From NCBI GenBank assembly GCA_038200385.1, contig JBBPYA010000345.1, positions 1 to 11,801 on the forward strand: DNA of 11,801 bases, in the 5' to 3' direction. Origin of the DNA: JBBPYA01 sp038200385 (GTDB lineage Bacteria > Actinomycetota > Actinomycetes > Mycobacteriales > Geodermatophilaceae). Every line of letters starts with the position of its first letter. The stretch's first letter is position 1. Below, piece after piece: positions 1 to 6,744 of the stretch. The notes under the pieces were generated by a model. That model had not been told where the DNA came from. It made no database searches and worked only from the letters and a program-made list of their open reading frames with translations. Both the position numbers and the translations under genes were made by a program.

Positions 1-402
1 GGCGCGCAGTCCGCGGAATCCCGTGATCTGCCAGAGGTACTCCCGCGCCGGGTAGTCCCCGAACGAGCAGCGCACCGTCCGGTCGAGGTCGTCCAGCGCC
101 TCGACCGCCGCGCACGCCTGGTCGACCATGATCGCGAACGCGGCCCGCGCGTTGTCCCCCAGCAGGTCGCCGCGGAACTTGTCCGCACCCACGGCGTCCA
201 TCGTGTGGCCGGCAAGCATGTCCGGCACCCACGCGTCGTCGTAGGCGTGGCTGTTGATCACCTCCCGCAGGCTGACCGACTCGTGCCCGGACATCATCTG
301 GAACTCGGCGGGCATCGACATCTCCCACTGGTCGTCCTTGATCTGCCCGACCACGTCGCTCAAGGCACGATCGGCGAGGACGAAGACCTGCTGCTCGTTC
401 AT
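1..402 (-). CDS. Maleylpyruvate isomerase / DinB-like (TIGR03086-type) protein, C-terminus outside window
   Basis: The minus-strand frame is open from ATG at 402 to the window edge, giving 134 codons with strongly GC-ending third positions. GGAGG sits 4 nt upstream of the ATG (407-411), which fixes the start. The N-terminal layout (a helix ending QIKDDQW, then a loop, SLREVINSHAYDDAW and a long helix) fits the four-helix fold of mycothiol-dependent maleylpyruvate isomerase and DinB-like proteins. His52 is the likely first metal ligand; His40 and His66 are nearby alternatives. Later ligands would lie near or beyond the edge. Family members are putative thiol-dependent (mycothiol in actinobacteria) metalloenzymes, and the substrate cannot be inferred. 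It diverges from the DUF222-HNH gene. The fold assignment is moderately sure; the function is not known. Confidence 0.7.
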   Translation of the reverse strand, partial: MNEQQVFVLADRALSDVVGQIKDDQWEMSMPAEFQMMSGHESVSLREVINSHAYDDAWVPDMLAGHTMDAVGADKFRGDLLGDNARAAFAIMVDQACAAVEALDDLDRTVRCSFGDYPAREYLWQITGFRGLRA

Positions 403-430
403 TTGACCTCCACTGGCTTGCGGGAGGCTC

Positions 431-436
431 AGCGTA
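431..436 (-). promoter_or_regulatory. Possible -10 element for the minus-strand DinB-like gene
   Basis: On the minus strand TACGCT fits the actinobacterial TANNNT -10 pattern. It would place a transcription start about 22-25 nt before the ATG at 402, leaving room for the GGAGG site. I see no good -35 hexamer at 16-19 nt, so this is a weak call. Confidence 0.25.
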
Positions 437-537
437 GAGAGCGGGACCGACAGATCCGCTCTGCCGTTGATCAAAACGTGGTGCCCGACCGGGCAGCGCG
501 GGTTGCGTCCGGCAAGTCTCAACCGGGGGTCGAGAGA

Positions 538-551
538 GTTTCAGCTGAAAC
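538..551. promoter_or_regulatory. Perfect 14-bp palindrome, operator-like
   Basis: GTTTCAGCTGAAAC is its own reverse complement. Symmetry continues imperfectly outward (536/553, 535/554, 533/556 and 532/557 also pair), giving a dyad of about 26 bp centred at 544/545. It lies about 36 bp before the DUF222-HNH start and would touch the -35 position of the weak CAGTAT -10-like sequence at 574-579. An AT-richer dyad in this position is typical of a repressor or activator site. No protein can be assigned to it. Confidence 0.5.
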
Positions 552-578
552 GCTTTCTGTCGGTGGGGCCGGGCAGTA

Positions 579-594
579 TCGAACGTATGAGCGA
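579..594 (+). promoter_or_regulatory. Degenerate LexA (SOS) box overlapping the start codon of the DUF222-HNH gene
   Basis: TCGAACGTATGAGCGA matches the mycobacterial SOS box TCGAAC-N4-GTTCGA perfectly in the left half and at 4 of 6 positions in the right half. The spacer fits the RNRY pattern. It overlaps the ATG at 587. Several 13E12-repeat (DUF222-HNH) genes of Mycobacterium tuberculosis are known LexA targets, which makes the match more credible. The two mismatches fall in the right-half core, so binding is uncertain. Confidence 0.35.
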
Positions 595-1939
595 ACGATG
601 TGGTGGGGAACGCGGGCTGGACGAGCTGGCGGCCGAGATCCGGACCTGCGCGGCGGGGCTCGCGGCGGCGACCGGGCGATGGCTGGGGATGGTCGCCGAG
701 TTCGATCGGCGCGACGGGTGGGCCGGCCAGGGGGTCAAGTCCTGCGCGCACTGGCTGTCGTGGACGTGCGGGTTGAGCGCCAACGCAGCCCGGGAGCATG
801 TCCGGGTCGCCCACGCCCTCGCCGGACTCCCGCTGCTCGCCACGGCGTTCTGCGCGGGCCGGCTGTCCTACTCGGTGGTCCGTGCGCTCACCCGGATCGC
901 CGGGCCTGACAACGAGGCCGACCTACTCGAAGTCGGGCGCTCCGGCACCGTCGCCCACGTAGAGCGGATCGTGCGAGGCTGGCGACGCGCGGATCGGTGT
1001 ACGGACCCCGAGCCGTCGCCGGATTCGGGCCGCCTCGGGCTGCGGCTGCACTGGGACGAGGACGGCAGCCTGCGGGTGTCAGGCCGCCTCTCGGCCGAGG
1101 ACGGGGCGCTGCTCCAGACCGCACTGTCCGCAGCCGCCGACCGGCTGGAGTCCCAGCGTCCCGCACCCAGCGCCGAGGACGTCGTTGCTGCGAAGGAGTG
1201 GGCCGCCGGGGGACCCGGGCCCCACACCCCGCGGCGACCGATCGGAGCCGGCGAGTGCCTGGGCGAGGTGGCCCGGGGCTATCTCGATCCGGCGCCGGCC
1301 AAGCAGTCCGCCGCCGCGCGGCATCAGGTGGTCGTGCACGTGGATGCCGACGTGCTGGCCAGTGACACCGCAGCCGGGGCGGCCTACCTCGAGGGCGGTC
1401 CGGCGCTCAGTGCCGAGCAGGTGGCCCGGATCAGCTGCGACGCGTCCCTGGTCGTCATGCTGCGCCGCGGTACCGAGGTACTCGATGTCGGTCGATCCAC
1501 CCGCAGCATCCCGGCCGCCCTCAACCGGGCGCTGTGGGCGCGGGACGGGGGTTGCCGGTTCCCCGGCTGCCAGGAACGACGCCGCAGCCGGGTTCAGGCC
1601 CACCACGTCAGATTCTGGTCGCGCGGTGGCCGTACGTCGTTGGCCAACCTGGTCCTGCTGTGCCGATGGCACCACAGGCTCATCCACCACGACGGTTTCA
1701 CGATCACGGTCGAGCCCGGAGGGATGGTGCGGTTCGGCGAGCCGGCCGGCGCCGTGCTCCCCGACCAGCCACTGCCCCTAACCGCGCACGACGGTGCCCT
1801 CCCGGACGCCGCAGAGGGTCTGATGCCGCTGTGGTCAGGGGAGCGCCTGGATCTGGACTACGCCGTCTCGGTGTTGGTCGGCGACCACCGCCGGCGTCGG
1901 CGACAGCGACGGAATGAGGCCCAACCCACGGCCGCCTGA
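587..1939 (+). CDS. DUF222 domain-containing HNH endonuclease (13E12-repeat family)
   Basis: The 450-residue protein has an N-terminal DUF222 region (about residues 11-300) and a C-terminal HNH nuclease domain (about 307-375). The HNH domain is complete: C323/C328 in CRFPGC, HH339-340, N354, C359 and the WHH ending at 363, so the zinc-knuckle cysteines and the metal-binding histidines are all kept. The C-terminus is arginine-rich (about 434-442). The frame is open back to 467, but the ATG at 587 is preferred because DUF222 homology begins just after it and the upstream stretch contains the palindrome. No clear Shine-Dalgarno is visible, so it could be leaderless. The family is multicopy in actinobacteria and linked to the REP13E12 repeat. 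Nuclease activity is inferred from the motif; the biological role of the family is not established. Confidence 0.9.
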   Translation: MSERCGGERGLDELAAEIRTCAAGLAAATGRWLGMVAEFDRRDGWAGQGVKSCAHWLSWTCGLSANAAREHVRVAHALAGLPLLATAFCAGRLSYSVVRALTRIAGPDNEADLLEVGRSGTVAHVERIVRGWRRADRCTDPEPSPDSGRLGLRLHWDEDGSLRVSGRLSAEDGALLQTALSAAADRLESQRPAPSAEDVVAAKEWAAGGPGPHTPRRPIGAGECLGEVARGYLDPAPAKQSAAARHQVVVHVDADVLASDTAAGAAYLEGGPALSAEQVARISCDASLVVMLRRGTEVLDVGRSTRSIPAALNRALWARDGGCRFPGCQERRRSRVQAHHVRFWSRGGRTSLANLVLLCRWHHRLIHHDGFTITVEPGGMVRFGEPAGAVLPDQPLPLTAHDGALPDAAEGLMPLWSGERLDLDYAVSVLVGDHRRRRRQRRNEAQPTAA

Positions 1940-1960
1940 GCCCGGCACCCCGCTTGGCCC

Positions 1961-1982
1961 GGCACGGCCGCCGGCCGTTGCC
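1961..1982. terminator. GC-rich hairpin between the DUF222-HNH and MFS genes
   Basis: GGCACGGCC (1961-1969) pairs with GGCCGTTGCC (1973-1982) around a 3-nt loop, leaving one bulged T. The core ACGGCCG-C-CGGCCGT (1964-1978) is a perfect inverted repeat. There is no T-run after it, so it would be a non-canonical actinobacterial terminator at best. It could instead be a structure in the leader of the MFS mRNA, since that start codon is 26 nt downstream. Confidence 0.35.
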
Positions 1983-2007
1983 CGGGCGGGCCTGCTTGAG
2001 TGACGGC

Positions 2008-3180
2008 ATGGACGTCGACTCGCTGTGGCGGTTGCCGGCGATGCGGCGGCTGTGGGTGACCAGCCTGCTGGGCTTCGTCAGCTTCACCCTGACCCTGGCG
2101 GCGCTTCCGGCGTACGCCGTCTCGGTGGGGATCGGCGCCGGTACGGCGGGACTGGTCACGACGGTGATGCTGGGCAGCACGGTCGCCATCCAGGCTGTCG
2201 TCCCCGCCCTGACCGAGCGGTTCGGCATCTGGCCGGTGTTCGCCGTCGGCCTCGTGGCGTTGGGTGCACCGGCCCCGCTGTACCTCATCAGCCCGCAGCT
2301 GTGGTGGCTGCTGGTGATCGGGGTGGTGCGTGGGGGCGGCTTCGCGGTCCTCACCGTGCTCGGCGCGACGGTCGCCGCCGCGCTGGTCGGCCCGGCGCGG
2401 CGGGGCGAGGCGGTGGGGATCTACGGGCTGTCCTCGGCCCTCCCCGGGTTGCTGGCCTTGCCGGCCGGGGTGGCCCTGACGCTGGACGGCCGGTTCGGGT
2501 GGGTCGCGGTGCTCGCCGCTGCACCGGTCCTCGTCGCGCCACTGGCCTGGGCGCAGCGCCGCAGTCCGGTCCAGGCGCTGCCCGAGGAGACCGCTGTCGG
2601 TAGGTCCAATCGCGCCGCCGCGCTGGCCTGCTTGGCTCCGGCGGTCGTGCTCGTCTTCACCACGCTGGCCGGAGGCGGCGTGATCACGTTCCTGCCGATC
2701 GAGCGACCGGACGGTGTGATCGCCTCGGTCGCGCTGCTGGCGTTCGGGGTCACCGGCGCGGTGGCCCGCTGGCAGGCAGGTCGACTGGCGGACCGCATCG
2801 GCACCGGCCTGCTGCTGCCCTCGGGGCTGCTGCTGACCATCGGCGGGCTCGTGCTGCTCGCCGTGGGGTTGTGGCAGGGCAGCGACCTGACGATCGTCGG
2901 GGGCGGCGCGGTCGTGGGTGCCGGCTACGGCACCGTCCAGAACCTCACCCTCGTGTTGTCCTTTGCCCGCGCCGGGCCACGCCGGGCCACCACCGCAAGC
3001 GCGGTGTGGAACGCCTCCTTCGACCTCGGTACCGCGATCGGGGCGGTGGCCGTGGGCGCGTTGGCGCTGTCCGGCCTGGGCCTGGCCGGCAGCTTCGTGG
3101 TGTGCGCGGGAGCCGTGCTGCTCACCGTTCCGGTCGCGCTCGCAACTTCACCGGAACGCCACCGCGGGCGCTCTGCTTGA
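2008..3180 (+). CDS. Major facilitator superfamily transporter
   Basis: The product has 390 residues, is extremely hydrophobic and is long enough for 12 membrane helices. Two halves are visible, joined by a charged central loop at about residues 182-203. The second half keeps the MFS motif-A signature GRLADRIG (258-265) after its second helix. The matching loop in the first half is degenerate (about 66-75, ALTERFGIWP). Gly/Pro-rich helices at about 136-160 resemble the antiporter motif-C region. The ATG at 2008 is chosen because it gives a short cytoplasmic lead-in (residues 1-14) before helix 1; a TTG at 1954 would add a basic, non-helical tail. The Shine-Dalgarno is weak. The substrate is unknown. 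The adjacent core-MetE gene starts 37 bp later on the same strand, so the pair is probably co-transcribed. Confidence 0.9.
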   Translation: MDVDSLWRLPAMRRLWVTSLLGFVSFTLTLAALPAYAVSVGIGAGTAGLVTTVMLGSTVAIQAVVPALTERFGIWPVFAVGLVALGAPAPLYLISPQLWWLLVIGVVRGGGFAVLTVLGATVAAALVGPARRGEAVGIYGLSSALPGLLALPAGVALTLDGRFGWVAVLAAAPVLVAPLAWAQRRSPVQALPEETAVGRSNRAAALACLAPAVVLVFTTLAGGGVITFLPIERPDGVIASVALLAFGVTGAVARWQAGRLADRIGTGLLLPSGLLLTIGGLVLLAVGLWQGSDLTIVGGGAVVGAGYGTVQNLTLVLSFARAGPRRATTASAVWNASFDLGTAIGAVAVGALALSGLGLAGSFVVCAGAVLLTVPVALATSPERHRGRSA

Positions 3181-3217
3181 CTGCGGTCGTCCCACCGCCG
3201 CCGTACCGGGAGGCACC

Positions 3218-4336
3218 ATGACCCGTCGAACGAGCCCGCCGTTCCGCGCCGATCACGTCGGGAGCCTGCTCCGGCCGGCCGCGCTGATCGCGGCCCGGGA
3301 GTCCTTCGCCGCGGGCCGGCTCACCGCCGATCAGCTGCGGGCCGCCGAGGACGAGGCCATCACCGCCGCGGTCGCGATGCAGGAATCTGTGGGACTGCAG
3401 AGCGCGACCGACGGGGAGTTTCGTCGCAGCTCCTGGCACATGGATTTCATCTACCAGCTGGGCGGGATCAGCAAGGTGGAGCAGAACATCTCGGTGACGT
3501 TCCGCAACGCCGGGGGCACGACCGACTTCACCCCGCCGGGGCTGCTGGTCGACGCGCCGATCGAGCTGGAGCACACCATCTTCGGCGCCGATTTCACCGC
3601 GCTGCAGGGGATGGTGACCGCGGCGCTGCCGAAGCAGACCATCCCGTCCCCCAGCATGGTCCACTACCGCGGCGGCCGGGCCGCGGTGGATCCCGACGTC
3701 TACGCCGAGATGGACCAGTTCTGGGCGGACCTCAGCGCGGCCTACGCCGAGCAGATCCGCCGGCTCGCTGAGCTCGGCTGCCGCTACCTGCAGCTGGACG
3801 ACACCAGCCTGGCCTACCTCAACGACCCGGCCCAACGGGCCGAGCTGGCCGCCCGCGGCGACGACGCCGATCGGCAGCACCTGGACTACATCCAGCGGAT
3901 GAACGTCGCGCTGGCCGGGCGGCCCGAGGGGCTACGGGTCACCACGCACCTGTGCCGCGGCAACTTCCGTTCCTCCTGGGTCGCCGAGGGCGGCTACGAC
4001 TTCGTGGCCGAGGCACTGTTCAACGAACTCGACGTGGACGGGTTCTTCATGGAGTGGGACGACGAGCGGTCCGGCGGGTTCGAGCCGCTGCGCTTCGTCC
4101 CACCCGGCAAGTACGTCGTCCTGGGTCTGGTCACCACCAAGTCCGGGGCGCTGGAGGACAAGGACGTGATCAAGCGGCGGATCGACGAGGCCGGCCGGTA
4201 CGTCGACCTGGACCAGCTCTGCCTGTCCCCGCAGTGCGGCTTCTCCTCCACCGTCGAGGGCAACGCACTCAGCCAGGCCGAGCAGGAGGCCAAGCTGCGG
4301 CTGGTCGTGAAGGTGGCCGGGGAAGTGTGGGGCTGA
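3218..4336 (+). CDS. Core MetE-like cobalamin-independent methionine synthase family protein (catalytic domain only)
   Basis: The 372-residue protein matches the C-terminal catalytic barrel of MetE and lacks its N-terminal half, as in the YxjG/YxjH and 'core MetE' proteins. Zinc ligands are visible as H244-x-C246 (HLCRGN), E279 (MEWDDE) and C340 (SPQCGFSS). The thiol-substrate contacts DGE (about 65-67) and DD in LQLDDTS (about 193-194) are kept. MetE relatives transfer a methyl group to a zinc-activated thiol such as homocysteine; other zinc relatives, such as epoxyalkane:coenzyme M transferase, use different partners, so the exact reaction is unproven. The ATG at 3218 is set by GGGAGG at 3208-3213. 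The frame is open further upstream but there it overlaps the MFS gene. It is likely co-transcribed with the MFS transporter and converges on the esterase gene with a 10-bp gap. Confidence 0.88.
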   Translation: MTRRTSPPFRADHVGSLLRPAALIAARESFAAGRLTADQLRAAEDEAITAAVAMQESVGLQSATDGEFRRSSWHMDFIYQLGGISKVEQNISVTFRNAGGTTDFTPPGLLVDAPIELEHTIFGADFTALQGMVTAALPKQTIPSPSMVHYRGGRAAVDPDVYAEMDQFWADLSAAYAEQIRRLAELGCRYLQLDDTSLAYLNDPAQRAELAARGDDADRQHLDYIQRMNVALAGRPEGLRVTTHLCRGNFRSSWVAEGGYDFVAEALFNELDVDGFFMEWDDERSGGFEPLRFVPPGKYVVLGLVTTKSGALEDKDVIKRRIDEAGRYVDLDQLCLSPQCGFSSTVEGNALSQAEQEAKLRLVVKVAGEVWG

Positions 4337-4346
4337 TCCCGAGCGG

Positions 4347-5117
4347 CTAGGGGCGCAGCGGCAGCCAGGCCAGCACGTCCTGGATGGTGCGGTCCCAGTA
4401 ACCCCAGTCGTGCCCACCGGAGCCGAAGTCGCTGGTGAGGTCGACGCCCTTCGCCACCGCGGCGCACACGAACGACCGGTTGCCCGCGATGAGCTCGTCA
4501 GCGGTCCCGCAGCCGACGTACAGCCTGGGCAACTCCGGTACGTCGGCCCGTCCCAGCAACCAATGCAGGTCGTCGGGACCGCCGGAGACCCGGGAGGTCC
4601 CGAACACGTTCTCGACCAGATCCGGCCGCCAGTCCCGGGAATCGGCCAGGGCCCCTACGTCGAGTGCTCCGGACAGCGACGCGGCGGCGGCGAACCGCTC
4701 CGGTTGGCGCAGCGCCCACTTCAGCGCGCCGTAACCCCCCATCGACAAGCCCGCGACGAAGGTGTCCTCGCGACGCTCGGACAGCCGGAAGAACTGGGCC
4801 GCCAACGAGGGCAGCTCCTCGGACAGGAACGTCCAGTACCGGTTGCCGTGCACCTCGTCGGCGTAGAAGCTGCGGTTGACCTGAGGCATCACCACGGCGA
4901 GCCCGAGTGGTGCGACGTACCGCTCGATCGACGTACGACGCAGCCAGATCGTGTCGTCGTCGCTGAGCCCGTGCAGCAGGTACAGCGTCGGGTACGGGCC
5001 GCCGCGGGCGCTGCCCGACATCCCGATCTGCCCCGAGGTGGCCTGCGGCAGCAGCACCGTCATCGAGGTGCTCAGCTCCAGCGCCTCGGAGAAGAAGTCA
5101 CACCGGATCAGCGCCAT
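4347..5117 (-). CDS. Alpha/beta hydrolase, tributyrin esterase EstA / esterase-D family
   Basis: The 256-residue protein has the layout of EstA and S-formylglutathione hydrolase-like esterases (Pfam Esterase family). HG at 49-50 is the oxyanion-hole loop (LYLLHGLSDD), GLSMGG at 123-128 contains the nucleophile Ser125, Asp207 lies in GTADEL and His236 in GGHDWGYW, giving a complete Ser-Asp-His triad. The HG-x-W-x-R-T-x-I-E-R segment and the FYADEVHGNRYWTFLSEELP segment follow pneumococcal EstA closely. There is no signal peptide, so it is probably cytoplasmic. The ATG at 5117 is preferred over TTG at 5120 because family proteins start at this point; no good Shine-Dalgarno is visible, so translation may depend on the upstream gene, which ends 40 bp before. 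It hydrolyses short-chain esters by family; the natural substrate is unknown. Confidence 0.9.
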   Translation of the reverse strand: MALIRCDFFSEALELSTSMTVLLPQATSGQIGMSGSARGGPYPTLYLLHGLSDDDTIWLRRTSIERYVAPLGLAVVMPQVNRSFYADEVHGNRYWTFLSEELPSLAAQFFRLSERREDTFVAGLSMGGYGALKWALRQPERFAAAASLSGALDVGALADSRDWRPDLVENVFGTSRVSGGPDDLHWLLGRADVPELPRLYVGCGTADELIAGNRSFVCAAVAKGVDLTSDFGSGGHDWGYWDRTIQDVLAWLPLRP

Positions 5118-5157
5118 CAAGCGGCATGTTACGGCAGGCGTGGCATTTGCCCGCGGG

Positions 5158-6615
5158 TCACCCTGTGGGAATGTCGAGCCGCTCCGAGCTGCTAGCGAAC
5201 ACCGGACCGGATTCGACCGGCGCGAGCGGTCCGCTGCCGGGGAACAGCGGCCGCTTCGTGGTGTACATCGCCTCGTCGTAGATCGGGCCGGACCGCGGCT
5301 TGCCGACCGCGAAGAAGCCGAACGCCCCGGCGCCGACGTAGGACGTGGAGATGTAGTCCCCGACGAAGTAGCCGCCGGCGAACGCGAGATCGCGCAGCTT
5401 CATCGGCCCGGCCAGCAGCCGCAGCCGGGTCCACGACTGGCCACCGTCGGGGGAGTCCACGAACGCGACTGAGAGCCGGCAGGTACGGGTCGAGCACGAG
5501 GAATCGGTGTAGAAGTAGTACGTCAGCGCCAGGTGCGCGCCGCCGCCGGAGGTTCCCGGCTGGACGGCCAGCCCCGGCAGGAAGTGGTCGGCGCGGGTCG
5601 TGACCGGATCCAGCGGGATGCGCACCGGGTCGGTCCAGGCCAACCCGTCCTCCGAGGTGCTCAGCACCAGGTCGTTGGACCGGCAGTCGCGCCGGAAGCG
5701 ACAGTCACTCCACACGACGTACACCCGTCCGGACGCGTCGACATCCACCGACGGGAACGGCGGGTCGCGCAAGGCGTTGGTGACGCTGACCTGCAGGTCG
5801 GCCAACAGGATCGGCACGGACCAGCTCGCGCCGCCATCGGTGGAGCGGAAGCTCACCAGCGCCGGTTGCAACGCGTCGACGATGGGGACGATCACCGTGC
5901 CGTTCGGTTGGACGATCGGCTGGCCGCCGATCGCGACGATGGGCTGGCCGCCGTAGTCGATCTTGACGGCGGGGGCCCAGCTGAGCGCGCCGTCCGTCGA
6001 CGTCGCCATGTAGGCGCGGCTGAATCCGCCGGCCCGGTCGAACTCGGTGTAGCAGTGCCCGTAGAAGGAACTGCTGGCGGTGTTGTCGCAGACGATCCAG
6101 TCCTTGTCCAGGGTCGCGCCCTGGAGCACCGGAACCGGGTCCTGCCAGGTCAGGCCGCCGTCCGTTGACCGGCTGGTCACGATTGCCTCGTTGCCGAAGG
6201 TAATGGCGATTACGGAGATCAGCCACACGTCGTGCGCGGCGTCGTAAGCGACCGACGGGTCCGAGGCCCGATCCGCGGGTCCGCCGGCGGCCACGGTGAT
6301 GCCGGGCAGGAGGCCGTTGGTCCACGAGCGCCCGCCGTCGGTCGTCGTCGCCCAACCTATGTTGACCGCACCACCGTCGACGTAGCGGCCGACCTGGAAG
6401 GCCGTGACGACGGTCGAGCCGAAGCTGAACGAATCCGGCTCGACCTCCGTGGCGTACTGCGCCTTCACCGGGACCGTGTACGGATCCGAGCTCAGTTGCT
6501 GCAGCGGTGGCTTGCTGATCGGCGACGGCGGCGCCGCCGTCGCGGGCGCCGCCGCCGCTAGCAGAAGGGCCAGCGCGCCCACCGTGCTCGAAGCGACGAA
6601 ACGTTGACGGTGCAT
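5158..6615 (-). CDS. Secreted Asp-box (BNR/sialidase-like) beta-propeller protein
   Basis: The 485-residue product begins with a Sec signal peptide: basic MHRQR, a hydrophobic stretch to about residue 23, and an ATA/A cleavage site after residue 27. Six Asp-box repeats (S/T-x-D-G-x-x-x-W) lie at about 91-98, 150-157, 206-213, 258-265, 320-327 and 388-395, which fits a six-bladed propeller. The sialidase RIP motif near the N-terminus and an obvious arginine triad are not seen, so enzyme activity is doubtful. Six cysteines occur as close pairs (176/188, 305/311, 374/379), suggesting disulfides in an exported protein. The ATG at 6615 is chosen because it begins the signal peptide and has a purine-rich GGGGGCGG upstream; a GTG at 6642 is possible. 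It lies directly upstream of the esterase gene. Its substrate or ligand is unknown. Confidence 0.85.
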   Translation of the reverse strand: MHRQRFVASSTVGALALLLAAAAPATAAPPSPISKPPLQQLSSDPYTVPVKAQYATEVEPDSFSFGSTVVTAFQVGRYVDGGAVNIGWATTTDGGRSWTNGLLPGITVAAGGPADRASDPSVAYDAAHDVWLISVIAITFGNEAIVTSRSTDGGLTWQDPVPVLQGATLDKDWIVCDNTASSSFYGHCYTEFDRAGGFSRAYMATSTDGALSWAPAVKIDYGGQPIVAIGGQPIVQPNGTVIVPIVDALQPALVSFRSTDGGASWSVPILLADLQVSVTNALRDPPFPSVDVDASGRVYVVWSDCRFRRDCRSNDLVLSTSEDGLAWTDPVRIPLDPVTTRADHFLPGLAVQPGTSGGGAHLALTYYFYTDSSCSTRTCRLSVAFVDSPDGGQSWTRLRLLAGPMKLRDLAFAGGYFVGDYISTSYVGAGAFGFFAVGKPRSGPIYDEAMYTTKRPLFPGSGPLAPVESGPVFASSSERLDIPTG

Positions 6616-6684
6616 GCCGCCCCCAAGAGCACCGACAGACACGATCCGGTGTCGGCCTTCGTCCGGTTTGCCAGATAGCGCCTA

Positions 6685-6714
6685 ATTATCCCAGCTCCCA
6701 CCGGCGGCGCACAA
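6685..6714 (-). promoter_or_regulatory. Candidate sigma-70-type promoter for the Asp-box protein gene
   Basis: On the minus strand GATAAT (6690-6685) is a near-consensus -10. TTGTGC (6714-6709) is a 3/6 match to TTGACA, with an 18-bp spacer. This is one of very few AT-rich patches in the window. Transcription would start near 6678, leaving a leader of about 60 nt before the ATG at 6615. It lies just past the E2 stop, so it separates the propeller-esterase unit from the dehydrogenase operon. Confidence 0.55.
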
Positions 6715-6744
6715 GCCCCCGGCAGCGAACGTCGGACCGACCGG

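Noticed and set aside
467..586. N-terminal extension of the DUF222-HNH frame
   Set aside because: The extra 40 residues have no family similarity, and the DNA holds the palindrome and promoter-like sequence; the start at 587 fits the family.
205..909. 234-codon plus-strand open frame
   Set aside because: It runs antisense through the DinB-like gene and then out of frame through the DUF222 gene; its translation is low-complexity Arg/Gly/Pro typical of shadow frames.
2918..3217. 100-codon upstream extension of the core-MetE frame
   Set aside because: It overlaps the MFS gene in another frame, and the family's N-terminus begins right at ATG 3218 with a good ribosome binding site.
5158..6615. 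Annotation as an active exo-alpha-sialidase
   Set aside because: Asp boxes alone do not show sialidase activity; the RIP motif and arginine triad were not found.
6731..6741. Inverted repeat GTCGGACCGAC after the E2 stop, considered as a terminator
   Set aside because: Five base pairs with a 1-nt centre and no T-run; cannot form a useful hairpin.
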